Shown here: one piece after another, positions 44,613 to 53,581 of the stretch | Position numbering within the stretch: the first letter of the stretch is position 1 | How the letters are laid out: every line of letters begins with the position of its first letter | NCBI RefSeq assembly: GCF_008330945.1 | Contig: NZ_CP043489.1 | Span: 4,723,501-4,787,500, forward strand | Direction: 5' to 3' | Source of the DNA: Labrys sp. KNU-23 | Lineage (GTDB): Bacteria; Pseudomonadota; Alphaproteobacteria; Rhizobiales; Labraceae | Length of the DNA: 64,000 nucleotides | Notes under the pieces: generated by a model | The model's input: the letters and a program-made list of their open reading frames with translations, nothing else | Databases searched by the model: none | Told to the model about the DNA's origin: nothing | Program-made: the position numbers and the translations under genes

Positions 44613-45170
44613 ATGGCTCGTGAACGTGAACGTGATCGTCAGCGCGAAGAGCGCGACAGCGAGTTCGTGGACCGCCTAGTCCACATTAACCGCGTTGCCA
44701 AGGTGGTGAAGGGCGGCAAGCGCTTCGGTTTTGCGGCGCTCGTCGTCGTTGGTGACCAGAAGGGCCGTGTCGGCTTTGGCCATGGCAAGGCTCGCGAAGT
44801 GCCGGAAGCCATCCGCAAGGCGACCGACCAGGCCAAGCGTGGCTTGGTGCGTGTGTCGCTGCGCGAAGGCCGTACCCTGCATCATGACGTCAATGGTCGT
44901 CATGGCGCTGGTAAGGTCATCCTGCGCGCCGCACCGGCCGGTACCGGCATCATCGCCGGCGGCCCGATGCGTGCCGTGTTCGAATCGCTCGGCATGCATG
45001 ACGTCGTCGCCAAGTCGCTGGGGTCTTCCAACCCCTACAACCTGGTGCGTGCCACTTTCGACGCCCTGAAGCATGAGGACAGCCCGCGTTCGGTCGCGGC
45101 TCGTCGCAGCCTCAAGGTGTCGCAGATCCAGAGCCGGCGTCAGGGTATCGACGCCGAGTCGACGGACTGA
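44613..45170 (+). CDS. rpsE: 30S ribosomal protein S5
   Basis: 185 aa; mRNA helicase/fidelity protein. RVAKVVKGGKRFGFAALVVV, GKAREVPEAIRKATDQAKRG and GAGKVILRAAPAGTGIIAGG are S5. Confidence 0.98.
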   Translation: MARERERDRQREERDSEFVDRLVHINRVAKVVKGGKRFGFAALVVVGDQKGRVGFGHGKAREVPEAIRKATDQAKRGLVRVSLREGRTLHHDVNGRHGAGKVILRAAPAGTGIIAGGPMRAVFESLGMHDVVAKSLGSSNPYNLVRATFDALKHEDSPRSVAARRSLKVSQIQSRRQGIDAESTD

Positions 45171-45187
45171 TCGGAGAGGGATGAGCG

Positions 45188-45379
45188 ATGGCTAAAACCA
45201 AGACCGTTACGGTCGAGCAGATCGGTAGCCCGATCCGCCGCACCTCGGACCAGCGCGCGACCCTCGTCGGCCTGGGCCTCAACAAGATCCGCCGCAAGAG
45301 CACGCTGGAAGATACGCCGGCTGTGCGTGGCATGATCGCCAAGCTCGGCCACCTCGTCCGCGTGGTCGAGGCCGAGTAA
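45188..45379 (+). CDS. rpmD: 50S ribosomal protein L30
   Basis: 63 aa: TVTVEQIGSPIRRTSDQRAT, LVGLGLNKIRRKSTLED. Normal size for bacterial L30. 17 bp after rpsE. Confidence 0.97.
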   Translation: MAKTKTVTVEQIGSPIRRTSDQRATLVGLGLNKIRRKSTLEDTPAVRGMIAKLGHLVRVVEAE

Positions 45380-45391
45380 GGAGACGCGACG

Positions 45392-45871
45392 ATGAAACTC
45401 AATGATCTTCGCGACAATCAGGGCGCAACCAAGGCTCGTACCCGTGTCGGACGCGGTATCGGCTCTGGCAAGGGCAAGACCGGCGGCCGTGGCGTCAAGG
45501 GTCAAACCTCGCGCACGGGTGTCGCCATCAAGGGCTTCGAAGGTGGTCAGATGCCGTTGCATCGCCGCCTGCCCAAGCGTGGCTTCAACAACATCTTCGC
45601 CCTGGATTTTGCCGAGGTGAACCTCGACCGTATTCAGGTCGCGGTTGATGCCGGCAAGCTCGACGCCAAGGCCCCGGTCACCGCCGAGGCTCTGGTGCAG
45701 GCAGGCGTGATCCGTCGCGTCCTCGACGGCGTGCGCCTGCTCGGCCGCGGCGAGATCAAGGCCAAGCTTGCCTTCGAAGTCGCCGGTGCGACCAAGAGCG
45801 CCGTGGCTGCGGTCGAGAAGGCCGGTGGCTCCGTCAAGGTGCTGAAGGCCGTGGCAAAGGCGGAAGCCTGA
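45392..45871 (+). CDS. rplO: 50S ribosomal protein L15
   Basis: 159 aa: MKLNDLRDNQGATKARTRVG, GRGIGSGKGKTGGRGVKGQT and FEGGQMPLHRRLPKRGFNNI. A strong terminator lies just after it and before secY. Confidence 0.98.
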   Translation: MKLNDLRDNQGATKARTRVGRGIGSGKGKTGGRGVKGQTSRTGVAIKGFEGGQMPLHRRLPKRGFNNIFALDFAEVNLDRIQVAVDAGKLDAKAPVTAEALVQAGVIRRVLDGVRLLGRGEIKAKLAFEVAGATKSAVAAVEKAGGSVKVLKAVAKAEA

Positions 45872-45883
45872 TCCTATATGATA

Positions 45884-45918
45884 GCGGCCCGCCTCGTCTG
45901 GCGGGCCGCACCTTTTTT
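45884..45918 (+). terminator. Intrinsic terminator between rplO and secY
   Basis: GCGGCCCGCC (45884-45893) pairs with GGCGGGCCGC (45900-45909), loop TCGTCT, followed by ACC and six T residues (45913-45918). A textbook terminator inside what is usually one operon. It probably lowers secY-adk expression relative to ribosomal proteins. Confidence 0.88.
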
Positions 45919-45947
45919 GGCGCGCTTTCGACACGGCGGAGCACCAC

Positions 45948-47285
45948 ATGGCATCGGCGGCGGAGCAGCTTGCTGCGAGCATCAACTGGAGTTCGTTCTC
46001 CAAGGCTGACGAACTCAAGAAGCGTATCTGGTTTACGCTTGGCGCGTTGGTCATCTACCGGCTTGGTACGTATATTCCGCTGCCCGGAATCAATCCCGAA
46101 GCCTATCAGACTGCTTTCAACGGCCAGGCCGGCGGTATTCTCGGCCTTTTCAACATGTTCTCGGGCGGCGCCGTTTCGCGCATGGCGATCTTCGCGCTCG
46201 CGATCATGCCCTATATTTCCGCCTCGATCATCATCCAGCTGCTGACCACGGTCGTGCCGCAGCTCGAGGCCCTCAAGAAAGAGGGCGAGGCCGGCCGCAA
46301 GATCATGAACCAGTACACGCGCTACCTCACGGTGGTGCTGGCGACCGCACAGGCCTGGGGCATCGCCATCGGCCTGGAAGGCGGGCAGGGGATCGTGCTG
46401 GCGCCGGGGCTGTTCTTCAAGATCTCGACCACCATCACGCTGGTTGGCGGCACCATGTTCCTGCTGTGGCTGGGTGAACAGATCACCTCGCGCGGCATCG
46501 GCAACGGCACGTCGCTGATCATCCAGGCCGGCATCGTCGCCGAGTTCCCGGCCCATCTCGGGCAGATGCTCGATTTGGCGCGCACGGGCGGCATGTCCCC
46601 GGTGACGCTGCTGATGTCGATCGTCGTTGCCGTCGCCGTCGTGCTGGCCATCGTGTTTTTCGAGCGGGCGCAACGCCGCCTGCTGATCCAATATCCCAAG
46701 CGTCAGGTCGGCAATCGCCTCTATGAAGGCCAGTCCTCGCATCTGCCGCTGAAATTGAACACCTCGGGCGTGATTCCGCCGATCTTTGCCTCGTCGCTGC
46801 TGCTGCTGCCGACCACGGCAGCCGCCTTCGTGGCGCAGAGCAATCCCAACTCCTGGTTGGCGAATGTCTCGATCTATCTCAACCACGGCAAGCCGCTGTT
46901 CATGGTGCTCTATGCACTGCTGATCGTGTTCTTCTGCTTCTTCTATACGGCCATCGTGTTCAACCCGACCGAGACGGCCGACAATCTCAAGAAGCATGGC
47001 GGCTTCATTCCGGGCATTCGTCCGGGCGAGAATACCGCCAAGTTCATCGACTTCGTGCTCACCCGCATCACGGTTGTCGGCGCGATCTACATTGCGCTCG
47101 TCTGCATGGTGCCCGAGATCCAGAACTATCTGGTTCCCTCGATTCCCTTCGTGCTGGGCGGAACCTCGCTGCTCATCACAGTGAGCGTCTCGATGGACAC
47201 GCTGGCCCAGATTCATGGCCATCTGCTTGCCCATCAGTATGAAGGGCTGGTACGTAAGACCAAGCTGAAGGGGAGCCGTCGCTGA
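45948..47285 (+). CDS. secY: Preprotein translocase subunit SecY
   Basis: 445 aa, ten membrane spans; the protein-conducting pore. IWFTLGALVIYRLGTYIPLP, GIFALAIMPYISASIIIQLL-like span 2 (residues about 75-100) and the cytosolic loop ending GLVRKTKLKG are recognisable. It starts 29 bp after the terminator T-tract and shares one base with the adk ATG. Confidence 0.97.
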   Translation: MASAAEQLAASINWSSFSKADELKKRIWFTLGALVIYRLGTYIPLPGINPEAYQTAFNGQAGGILGLFNMFSGGAVSRMAIFALAIMPYISASIIIQLLTTVVPQLEALKKEGEAGRKIMNQYTRYLTVVLATAQAWGIAIGLEGGQGIVLAPGLFFKISTTITLVGGTMFLLWLGEQITSRGIGNGTSLIIQAGIVAEFPAHLGQMLDLARTGGMSPVTLLMSIVVAVAVVLAIVFFERAQRRLLIQYPKRQVGNRLYEGQSSHLPLKLNTSGVIPPIFASSLLLLPTTAAAFVAQSNPNSWLANVSIYLNHGKPLFMVLYALLIVFFCFFYTAIVFNPTETADNLKKHGGFIPGIRPGENTAKFIDFVLTRITVVGAIYIALVCMVPEIQNYLVPSIPFVLGGTSLLITVSVSMDTLAQIHGHLLAHQYEGLVRKTKLKGSRR

Positions 47286-47875
47286 TGAAGCTCATTCTGC
47301 TGGGTCCGCCGGGGGCGGGCAAGGGAACCCAGGCCGTCAGGCTGTCGGAAAAGCATGGCATTCCGCAGCTTTCGACGGGTGATATGTTGCGTGCCGCCGT
47401 ACAGGCCGGTACACCGGTCGGGCTGAAGGCCAAGGCCGTCATGGATTCCGGTGGACTGGTGTCGGATGACATCGTCGTCGGCATCGTCGCCGACCGCATC
47501 GAGGAAAAGGATGCGGCCAATGGCTTCATCCTCGACGGTTTCCCGCGCACCGTGGCGCAGGCATCGGCCCTCGACAAGATGCTGGCGGAGAAGGGCTTGC
47601 GTCTCGATGCCGTGATCGAGTTCGTGGTCGACGAATCGGTGCTGCTGTCGCGTATCGAAAAGCGGGCTGCCGATACGGTTGCTCGCGGCGAAAAGGTGCG
47701 GCCGGACGACAATGCGGAAGCTTTCAAGACCCGTCTTGAAGCCTACCGTGCCCAGACGGCGCCCCTGTCTGATTATTATCGCAAGAGCGGCGACCTTCGT
47801 CCCGTTGATGCGATGAAGTCGATCGACGAGGTCACTCGCGAGATCGACGCTACCCTGTCGGCGGTCTCGGTCTGA
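47285..47875 (+). CDS. adk: Adenylate kinase
   Basis: Interconverts ATP+AMP and 2 ADP. 196 aa: P loop LLGPPGAGKGTQA, STGDMLRAAV, NGFILDGFPRTVAQA and DDNAEAFKTRLEAYRAQTAP. The LID is short and lacks zinc cysteines, the common alphaproteobacterial form. ATG overlaps the secY stop (TGATG). Confidence 0.97.
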   Translation: MKLILLGPPGAGKGTQAVRLSEKHGIPQLSTGDMLRAAVQAGTPVGLKAKAVMDSGGLVSDDIVVGIVADRIEEKDAANGFILDGFPRTVAQASALDKMLAEKGLRLDAVIEFVVDESVLLSRIEKRAADTVARGEKVRPDDNAEAFKTRLEAYRAQTAPLSDYYRKSGDLRPVDAMKSIDEVTREIDATLSAVSV

Positions 47876-48094
47876 TTCGCCACGCCGCATGCCGCCGTGA
47901 GGCGATATGCATGAAGTTTGTCTTTACGAGTTGACGTCTTCGAAGAGAATCTTTAGAAGACGGCTCTCACGTCAAAGACGCGCGGGTCGATCGCTCGGTT
48001 AGAGCGAACGGCTCGTTTTTGCGCTGCCGGTTCGCCGGCGATGATTGAACTGATATTCGGCCTCTTGCCGGATCAAAGATTTGGAGACCGGAAC

Positions 48095-48463
48095 GTGGCC
48101 CGCATCGCTGGTGTCAACATTCCCACTGCCAAGCGTGTCGAAATCGCGCTGCAATATATCCATGGCATTGGCCCCGCCAAAGCCAAGGAGATCGTTGCAA
48201 AGGTTGGCATCGCGCCTGAGCGCCGTGTCCACCAGCTGTCGGACCAGGAAGTCCTGCAGATTCGCGAAGCGATCGACCGCGATTACATCGTGGAAGGTGA
48301 TCTTCGTCGCGACGTCGCGATGAACATCAAGCGTCTGATGGATCTGGGCTGCTATCGCGGTCTGCGCCATCGTCGCAGCTTGCCCGTTCGTGGCCAGCGC
48401 ACGCATACCAATGCCCGCACCCGCAAGGGCAAGGCAAAGCCGATCGCCGGCAAGAAGAAGTAA
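48095..48463 (+). CDS. rpsM: 30S ribosomal protein S13
   Basis: 122 aa from GTG 48095 (preceded by GGAGACCG): MARIAGVNIPTAKRVEIALQ, YIHGIGPAKAKEIVAK and RGLRHRRSLPVRGQRTHTNA. First gene of the alpha series. The 219-bp gap after adk likely has its own promoter. Confidence 0.97.
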   Translation: MARIAGVNIPTAKRVEIALQYIHGIGPAKAKEIVAKVGIAPERRVHQLSDQEVLQIREAIDRDYIVEGDLRRDVAMNIKRLMDLGCYRGLRHRRSLPVRGQRTHTNARTRKGKAKPIAGKKK

Positions 48464-48516
48464 TTTTTTCAATCCCGAGCGCCTGGTGCAACGGGCGCGC
48501 TTGAAGGATCTATACT

Positions 48517-48909
48517 ATGGCAAAAGAAGCCACTGGTCGCGTTCGCCGCCGCGAACGCAAGAATATCGTTTCTGGCGTTGCTCACGTCAATTCGAGCTTC
48601 AACAACACCATGATCACCATCACCGACGCTCAGGGCAATACGATTGCCTGGTCGTCGTCGGGCACGATGGGTTTCAAGGGCTCGCGTAAGTCGACCCCCT
48701 ATGCTGCGCAGATGGCCGCCGAAGATGCCGGCCGCAAGGCCAGCGAGCATGGCATGCGCACGTTGGAAGTTGAAGTTTCTGGTCCGGGTTCGGGTCGTGA
48801 ATCGGCTCTGCGCGCCTTGCAGGCGTCGGGCTTCACGATCACGTCGATCCGCGACGTGACGCCAATTCCGCATAATGGTTGCCGCCCGCGCAAGCGTCGT
48901 CGCGTCTAA
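48517..48909 (+). CDS. rpsK: 30S ribosomal protein S11
   Basis: 130 aa; platform protein. IVSGVAHVNSSFNNTMITIT, AWSSSGTMGFKGSRKSTPYA and VTPIPHNGCRPRKRRRV. No unusual features. Confidence 0.98.
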   Translation: MAKEATGRVRRRERKNIVSGVAHVNSSFNNTMITITDAQGNTIAWSSSGTMGFKGSRKSTPYAAQMAAEDAGRKASEHGMRTLEVEVSGPGSGRESALRALQASGFTITSIRDVTPIPHNGCRPRKRRRV

Positions 48910-48991
48910 TTTCGCGATTTGAGATGGCCCGGCCGCTATTCGAGCGTGCCGGGCTTATTGGCCGCACCGAGACCGATTGAAGGGTGTCGTC

Positions 48992-50008
48992 GTGATTCAG
49001 AAGAACTGGCAGGAACTTATCAAGCCCCAAAAGCTCGAAGTGACTCCGGGAGAAGATCCGAAGAGCCAGGCAACAGCCGTTGCCGAGCCGCTGGAGCGTG
49101 GCTTTGGCGTGACTTTGGGCAATGCGCTGCGCCGTGTCTTGTTGTCGTCCCTGCAGGGTGCGGCCGTGACGTCGGTGCATATCGATGGCGTGTTGCACGA
49201 GTTCTCGTCGATCCCAGGCGTGCGTGAGGACGTGACCGACATCGTCCTCAACATCAAGGAAATCGCCGTCAAGATGGGGGCCGAGGGACCCAAGCGGATC
49301 GTGCTGAAGAAGCAGGGTCCGGGTCAGGTCTTCGCTGGCGACATCCAGACCACCGGCGACATCCAGATCCTCAATCCCGAGCACGTGCTGTGCACGCTGG
49401 ACGAGGGCGCTGAGATCCGCATGGAGTTCACCGTCAACACCGGCAAGGGCTATGTGGCGGCTGACCGCAACCGGCCCGAGGATGCTCCGATCGGTCTCAT
49501 CCCGGTCGACAGCCTTTACTCGCCGGTGAAGAAAGTGGCTTTCAAGGTGGAGAACACCCGTGAAGGCCAGATCCTCGACTATGACAAGCTGACGCTGACG
49601 ATCGAGACCAACGGTTCGATCACACCGGAAGACGCGCTCGCCTTTGCGGCCCGCATCATCCAGGACCAGCTCGAAGTCTTCGTCAACTTCGAGGAGCCGA
49701 AGAAGGAATCCGAGGCTCCGGCGATCCCGGAACTCGCCTTCAACCCGGCGCTGCTCAAGAAGGTGGACGAGTTGGAACTGTCGGTCCGTTCGGCGAACTG
49801 CCTGAAGAACGACAACATCGTCTATATCGGTGATCTGATCCAGAAGACGGAAGCCGAAATGCTCCGTACGCCGAACTTCGGCCGCAAGTCCTTGAACGAG
49901 ATCAAGGAAGTGCTGGCTCAGATGGGTCTTCATCTGGGCATGGAAGTGCCCGGCTGGCCGCCGGAAAACATCGAAGAGCTCGCCAAGCGCTTCGAAGAAC
50001 ATTATTGA
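48992..50008 (+). CDS. rpoA: RNA polymerase alpha subunit
   Basis: 338 aa from GTG 48992, fitting the family start MIQKNWQELIKPQ. N-terminal assembly domain with RGFGVTLGNALRRVLLSSLQ. The C-terminal DNA/activator-binding domain is at about 250-320 (ELSVRSANCLKNDNIVYIGD, LGRKSLNEIKEVL-like). A TTG five codons upstream is possible but less likely. A GCCCGGC/GCCGGGC stem lies in the rpsK-rpoA spacer (48927-48954). Confidence 0.97.
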   Translation: MIQKNWQELIKPQKLEVTPGEDPKSQATAVAEPLERGFGVTLGNALRRVLLSSLQGAAVTSVHIDGVLHEFSSIPGVREDVTDIVLNIKEIAVKMGAEGPKRIVLKKQGPGQVFAGDIQTTGDIQILNPEHVLCTLDEGAEIRMEFTVNTGKGYVAADRNRPEDAPIGLIPVDSLYSPVKKVAFKVENTREGQILDYDKLTLTIETNGSITPEDALAFAARIIQDQLEVFVNFEEPKKESEAPAIPELAFNPALLKKVDELELSVRSANCLKNDNIVYIGDLIQKTEAEMLRTPNFGRKSLNEIKEVLAQMGLHLGMEVPGWPPENIEELAKRFEEHY

Positions 50009-50047
50009 TCTGGCGCATCGCGCTGCCAAACTTGAAGGAACAGGGCA

Positions 50048-50464
50048 ATGCGTCACGGCAAGGCTCACCGCAAATTCAATCGTACCGCCGAACACCGCAA
50101 GGCGATGTTCGAGAACATGGCCGCTTCGCTCATCAAGCATGAGCAGATCGTCACCACGCTTCCCAAGGCCAAGGACCTGCGTCCGATCGTCGAGAAGCTG
50201 GTCACCCTCGGCAAGCGCGGCGACCTGCATGCCCGCCGCCAGGCCATTGCGACGCTTCAGGACGAGACCATCGTCAAGAAGCTCTTCGACGTTCTGGCGA
50301 CCCGCTACAAGGACCGCCAGGGTGGCTATACCCGCGTGCTGAAGGCTGGCTTCCGCCACGGCGATTCCGCTCCCATCGGCGTGATCGAGTTCGTCGATCG
50401 CGACGTTTCGGCCAAGGGCAAGGACTCCGGCCCGGTCGCCGAGGAGCAGGCCGAGGCGGCCTGA
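50048..50464 (+). CDS. rplQ: 50S ribosomal protein L17
   Basis: 138 aa: MRHGKAHRKFNRTAEHRKAM, FENMAASLIKHEQIVTTLPK, GGYTRVLKAGFRHGDSAPIG. C-terminal Ala/Glu tail typical of alphaproteobacteria. Last gene of the ribosomal cluster. Confidence 0.98.
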   Translation: MRHGKAHRKFNRTAEHRKAMFENMAASLIKHEQIVTTLPKAKDLRPIVEKLVTLGKRGDLHARRQAIATLQDETIVKKLFDVLATRYKDRQGGYTRVLKAGFRHGDSAPIGVIEFVDRDVSAKGKDSGPVAEEQAEAA

Positions 50465-50493
50465 TCGTCCGATCCCGGTTTCAAGATTTTGAG

Positions 50494-50521
50494 GGGCGGT
50501 GCGCAAGCGCCGCCCTTTTTC
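50494..50521 (+). terminator. Intrinsic terminator after rplQ
   Basis: GGGCGGTGC (50494-50502) pairs with GCGCCGCCC (50507-50515) with one U-G pair, loop GCAA, followed by TTTTT. Ends the alpha operon transcript. Confidence 0.9.
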
Positions 50522-50650
50522 CGTTTTGAAATGCCAGGGAAATCTGGCGCCAGACCTGTGATCTGCGGTGACAATCACCACATTTGCATCATTGGCTTTG
50601 CGCATGATCTGGTTCAGAAGGGTCTGCGAAATCGATCAAACCGTCCCCCA

Positions 50651-50687
50651 GAGCAAAGTGCGATTTCTCCGAACCGCACTTTTACTC
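50651..50687. repeat. Palindrome upstream of the Do-like protease gene
   Basis: GAGCAAAGTGCG (50651-50662) pairs with CGCACTTTTACTC (50675-50687) with a one-base bulge and one mismatch. The left arm is identical to bases 714-725 upstream of dapA. A T-rich run (50688-50700) follows the right arm. Confidence 0.7.
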
Positions 50688-50762
50688 TAACTTTTTGTTT
50701 CGACGCGTCTTTGCGATTCCCGGTGATTCCGGCCAATCACAAAACGCTTTAGGAGTTCATCC

Positions 50763-52157
50763 ATGCGTCGACTGTCCTATGCCGCATTCGTGCTCTTGGC
50801 CGGCCTCGCTCCGGCGCAAGCTCAGGAAAGCGTGGTTCCCGAAAGCGCGGCGCAGGTGAAGCTGTCTTTTGCCCCGGTGGTCAAGAGCGTGACTGCTGCG
50901 GTGGTCAACGTCTATGCCCAGCATGTCGAGAAGGCGCAGGCCAATCCGATGTTCAACGATCCCTTCTTCCGCCAGTTCTTCGGCGGTGGAGCGGCACCGC
51001 GCGAACGGGTCGAGCGTTCACTCGGCTCTGGCGTGATCGTTGCCAAGGACGGCATGATCGTGACCAATTACCACGTGATCGCCAATGCCACGCAGGTTCG
51101 TGTCGCCCTGTCCGACAAGCGGGAATTCGATGCCGACATCATCCTCAAGGATCAGCGTGCCGACCTTGCCGTCCTCCGCCTCAAGGGCGTGAAGGGCGAT
51201 CTCGCCACGCTTGATTTCGCCGATTCCGACAAGGTCCAGGTCGGCGACCTCGTATTGGCCGTCGGCGACCCCTTCGGCGTCGGCCAGACGGTGACTTCAG
51301 GCATCGTGTCGGCGCTGGCGCGCAGCCAGGTCGGCCAGTCGGACTTTCAGTCCTTCATCCAGACCGATGCCGCCATCAATCCGGGTAATTCCGGTGGCGC
51401 GCTGGTCGATCTCAACGGCAAGCTGGTGGGCATCAACACGGCGATCGTCTCACGTTCGGGCGGCAATATCGGCATCGGCTTTGCAATCCCCGCCGCCATG
51501 GTCAAGGTGGTGGTGGCCTCTGCGCAGGCCGGTTCCGACCGGGTCTTGCGCCCCTGGATCGGCGCCAGCATGCAGAGCGTTTCGTCCGAGATCGCCGAAT
51601 CGCTGTCGATGGAGCGGCCGGCCGGTGCCCTGGTGACGGAAGTTGCCAAGAATGGGCCAGCGGCCGAGGGCGGTCTGCAGACGGGTGACGTGGTACTGGC
51701 CGTCGACGGGATCGCAGTCTCCGACCCCGACGAATTCGGCTATCGCTTCGCCACCAAGCCTTTGGGGGGTGAAGCCCAGCTTGAGGTCTTGCGCAAGGGC
51801 GAGCGCGTAAAGGTTCAGGTCAAGCTTGCGGCCGCACCCGAGAGCACACCACGCGACGAGAAGGTGCTGCAGGGGCGCTCGCCGCTGAGCGGTGCCACGG
51901 TCGCCAATCTCTCGCCCGCCATGGCCGAAACCCTCGGCATGCCGCTCGACACCAATGGCGTGGTGATCACCAATGTCGAGGATGACAGCGCCGCCGCCAA
52001 TTTCGGCTTTCAGAAGAAGGATGTGATTCAGGTCATCAATGGCCAGAAGGTCGATGATGCCAAGGCGCTGGACGCCTTGGTGCAGGAACCGCGCCGGCTG
52101 TGGCGTATCACCATCAGTCGGGATGGCCAGCAAATCTCGACGATCCTGGGGGGATGA
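50763..52157 (+). CDS. Periplasmic Do-like serine protease (DegP/DegQ family)
   Basis: Protein quality-control protease of the cell envelope. 464 aa with a signal peptide cleaved after AQA (residue 20), a trypsin-like domain with His104 (TNYHVI), Asp134 (ADLAVL) and Ser210 (NPGNSGGAL), then two PDZ domains (about 255-345 and 370-460). Length and layout match DegQ-like enzymes. Its stop overlaps the rarA ATG, suggesting one transcript. Confidence 0.93.
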   Translation: MRRLSYAAFVLLAGLAPAQAQESVVPESAAQVKLSFAPVVKSVTAAVVNVYAQHVEKAQANPMFNDPFFRQFFGGGAAPRERVERSLGSGVIVAKDGMIVTNYHVIANATQVRVALSDKREFDADIILKDQRADLAVLRLKGVKGDLATLDFADSDKVQVGDLVLAVGDPFGVGQTVTSGIVSALARSQVGQSDFQSFIQTDAAINPGNSGGALVDLNGKLVGINTAIVSRSGGNIGIGFAIPAAMVKVVVASAQAGSDRVLRPWIGASMQSVSSEIAESLSMERPAGALVTEVAKNGPAAEGGLQTGDVVLAVDGIAVSDPDEFGYRFATKPLGGEAQLEVLRKGERVKVQVKLAAAPESTPRDEKVLQGRSPLSGATVANLSPAMAETLGMPLDTNGVVITNVEDDSAAANFGFQKKDVIQVINGQKVDDAKALDALVQEPRRLWRITISRDGQQISTILGG

Positions 52158-53467
52158 TGTCGGATCTGTTTTCTGCAGCGGGTCTGGAGAAGGAAGCGCC
52201 ACGGCCGCTCGCGGACCGGATGCGCCCCAAGCACCTCACCGAGGTGGCCGGGCAGGAACATCTCGTCGGTCCCGAGGGGGCGCTGACGCGCCTGCTGGCG
52301 TCGGGCTCGGTCGGCAGCCTTATCTTCTGGGGCCCGCCCGGCACCGGCAAGACAACGGTGGCGCGCCTGCTGGCCGGCGAAACGGACCTCGCCTTCGAAC
52401 AGATTTCGGCGATCTTCACCGGGGTCGCCGATCTGAAGAAGGTGTTCGAGGCGGCGCGTTCTCGGCGCATGATGGGACGCGGCACGCTGCTCTTCGTCGA
52501 CGAGATCCATCGCTTCAACCGGGCCCAGCAGGACGGGTTCCTGCCGGTGATGGAAGATGGCACCGTGACGCTGGTGGGCGCCACCACGGAGAATCCATCC
52601 TTCGAGCTCAACGCGGCGCTGCTGTCGCGCGCTCGCGTCATGGTGTTCAACGCCTTGGACGAAGCGGCGATCCTGCGTCTTCTCGACCATGCCGAGGAAG
52701 TCGAGGGCAGGAAATTGCCGCTCGACGAGGAGGCGAGGGCGGTGCTGGTACGCATGGCCGATGGCGATGGCCGCGCCAGCCTGACTTTGGCCGAGGAAAC
52801 CTGGCGCGCGGCAAAGCCTGGCGAGATCTTCACGGCCGCCAAGTTGCAGCAGGTGCTGCAGCGCCGGGCACCGATTTACGACAAGTCGGCCGACGGGCAT
52901 TACAATCTGATCTCGGCCCTGCATAAATCCGTACGCGGTTCCGATCCCGATGCTGCGCTCTATTATCTCGCCCGCATGTTCGATGCCGGCGAGGATCCGC
53001 TGTTCATCGCCAGGCGGGTGGTGCGCATGGCGGTGGAGGATATCGGGCTGGCCGACCCGCAGGCCCTGGTCGTCACCAATGCTGCCAAGGACGCCTATGA
53101 CTTCCTCGGCAGCCCGGAGGGCGAACTCGCCATCGCCCAGGCCGTGATCTATGTGGCGACAGCACCGAAATCGAATGCTGCCTACAATGCCTACAAGGCG
53201 GCGATGCGCCTTGCCAAGGAAGCGGGCTCGCTGATGCCGCCCAAGATCATCCTCAACGCGCCGACCAAGCTGATGCAGGCCGAAAGCTACGGCCAGGGCT
53301 ATCGCTACGATCACGACGAGCCGGACGGCTTCTCCGGCCAGAACTACTTCCCGGACGCCCTTGGCCGCCGGCAGTTCTACGAGCCGGTGGAGCGCGGCTT
53401 CGAACGCGAGATCCGCAAGCGCCTGGACTATTGGGACAAGATCCGGCGCGAACGGGGCGAGGGATAG
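52154..53467 (+). CDS. rarA: Replication-associated recombination protein A (MgsA/RarA AAA ATPase)
   Basis: AAA+ ATPase acting at stalled replication forks, relative of clamp loaders. 437 aa: RPKHLTEVAGQEHLVG, Walker A WGPPGTGKTTVARLL, Walker B LLFVDEIHRFNRAQQD, sensor GATTENPSFELNAALLSRAR and the tetramerisation domain with MAVEDIGLADPQAL. It starts at ATG 52154 overlapping the upstream stop; a second ATG lies at 52157. The upstream frame extension lies inside the protease gene. Confidence 0.96.
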   Translation: MMSDLFSAAGLEKEAPRPLADRMRPKHLTEVAGQEHLVGPEGALTRLLASGSVGSLIFWGPPGTGKTTVARLLAGETDLAFEQISAIFTGVADLKKVFEAARSRRMMGRGTLLFVDEIHRFNRAQQDGFLPVMEDGTVTLVGATTENPSFELNAALLSRARVMVFNALDEAAILRLLDHAEEVEGRKLPLDEEARAVLVRMADGDGRASLTLAEETWRAAKPGEIFTAAKLQQVLQRRAPIYDKSADGHYNLISALHKSVRGSDPDAALYYLARMFDAGEDPLFIARRVVRMAVEDIGLADPQALVVTNAAKDAYDFLGSPEGELAIAQAVIYVATAPKSNAAYNAYKAAMRLAKEAGSLMPPKIILNAPTKLMQAESYGQGYRYDHDEPDGFSGQNYFPDALGRRQFYEPVERGFEREIRKRLDYWDKIRRERGEG

Positions 53468-53541
53468 TCAGGGACGAGGCTCTCTACGAGCGCCGACTTT
53501 GCCGTCGAAGACGCGGGAAATAGGAGTTTCAATTCCCCGAT

Positions 53542-53581
53542 TGACACTCCGCTCCGGAGCCGGAGCCGGAATGCAGTGTCA
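53542..53581. repeat. Inverted repeat between rarA and the PNPOx-like gene
   Basis: TGACACT (53542-53548) and AGTGTCA (53575-53581) flank a GC-rich centre that itself contains CTCCGGAG and two copies of CCGGAG. It lies between convergent genes, so it may act as a bidirectional terminator. Its right arm reaches the stop codon of the minus-strand gene. The arm TGACACTCC matches the era-recO palindrome. Confidence 0.6.
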
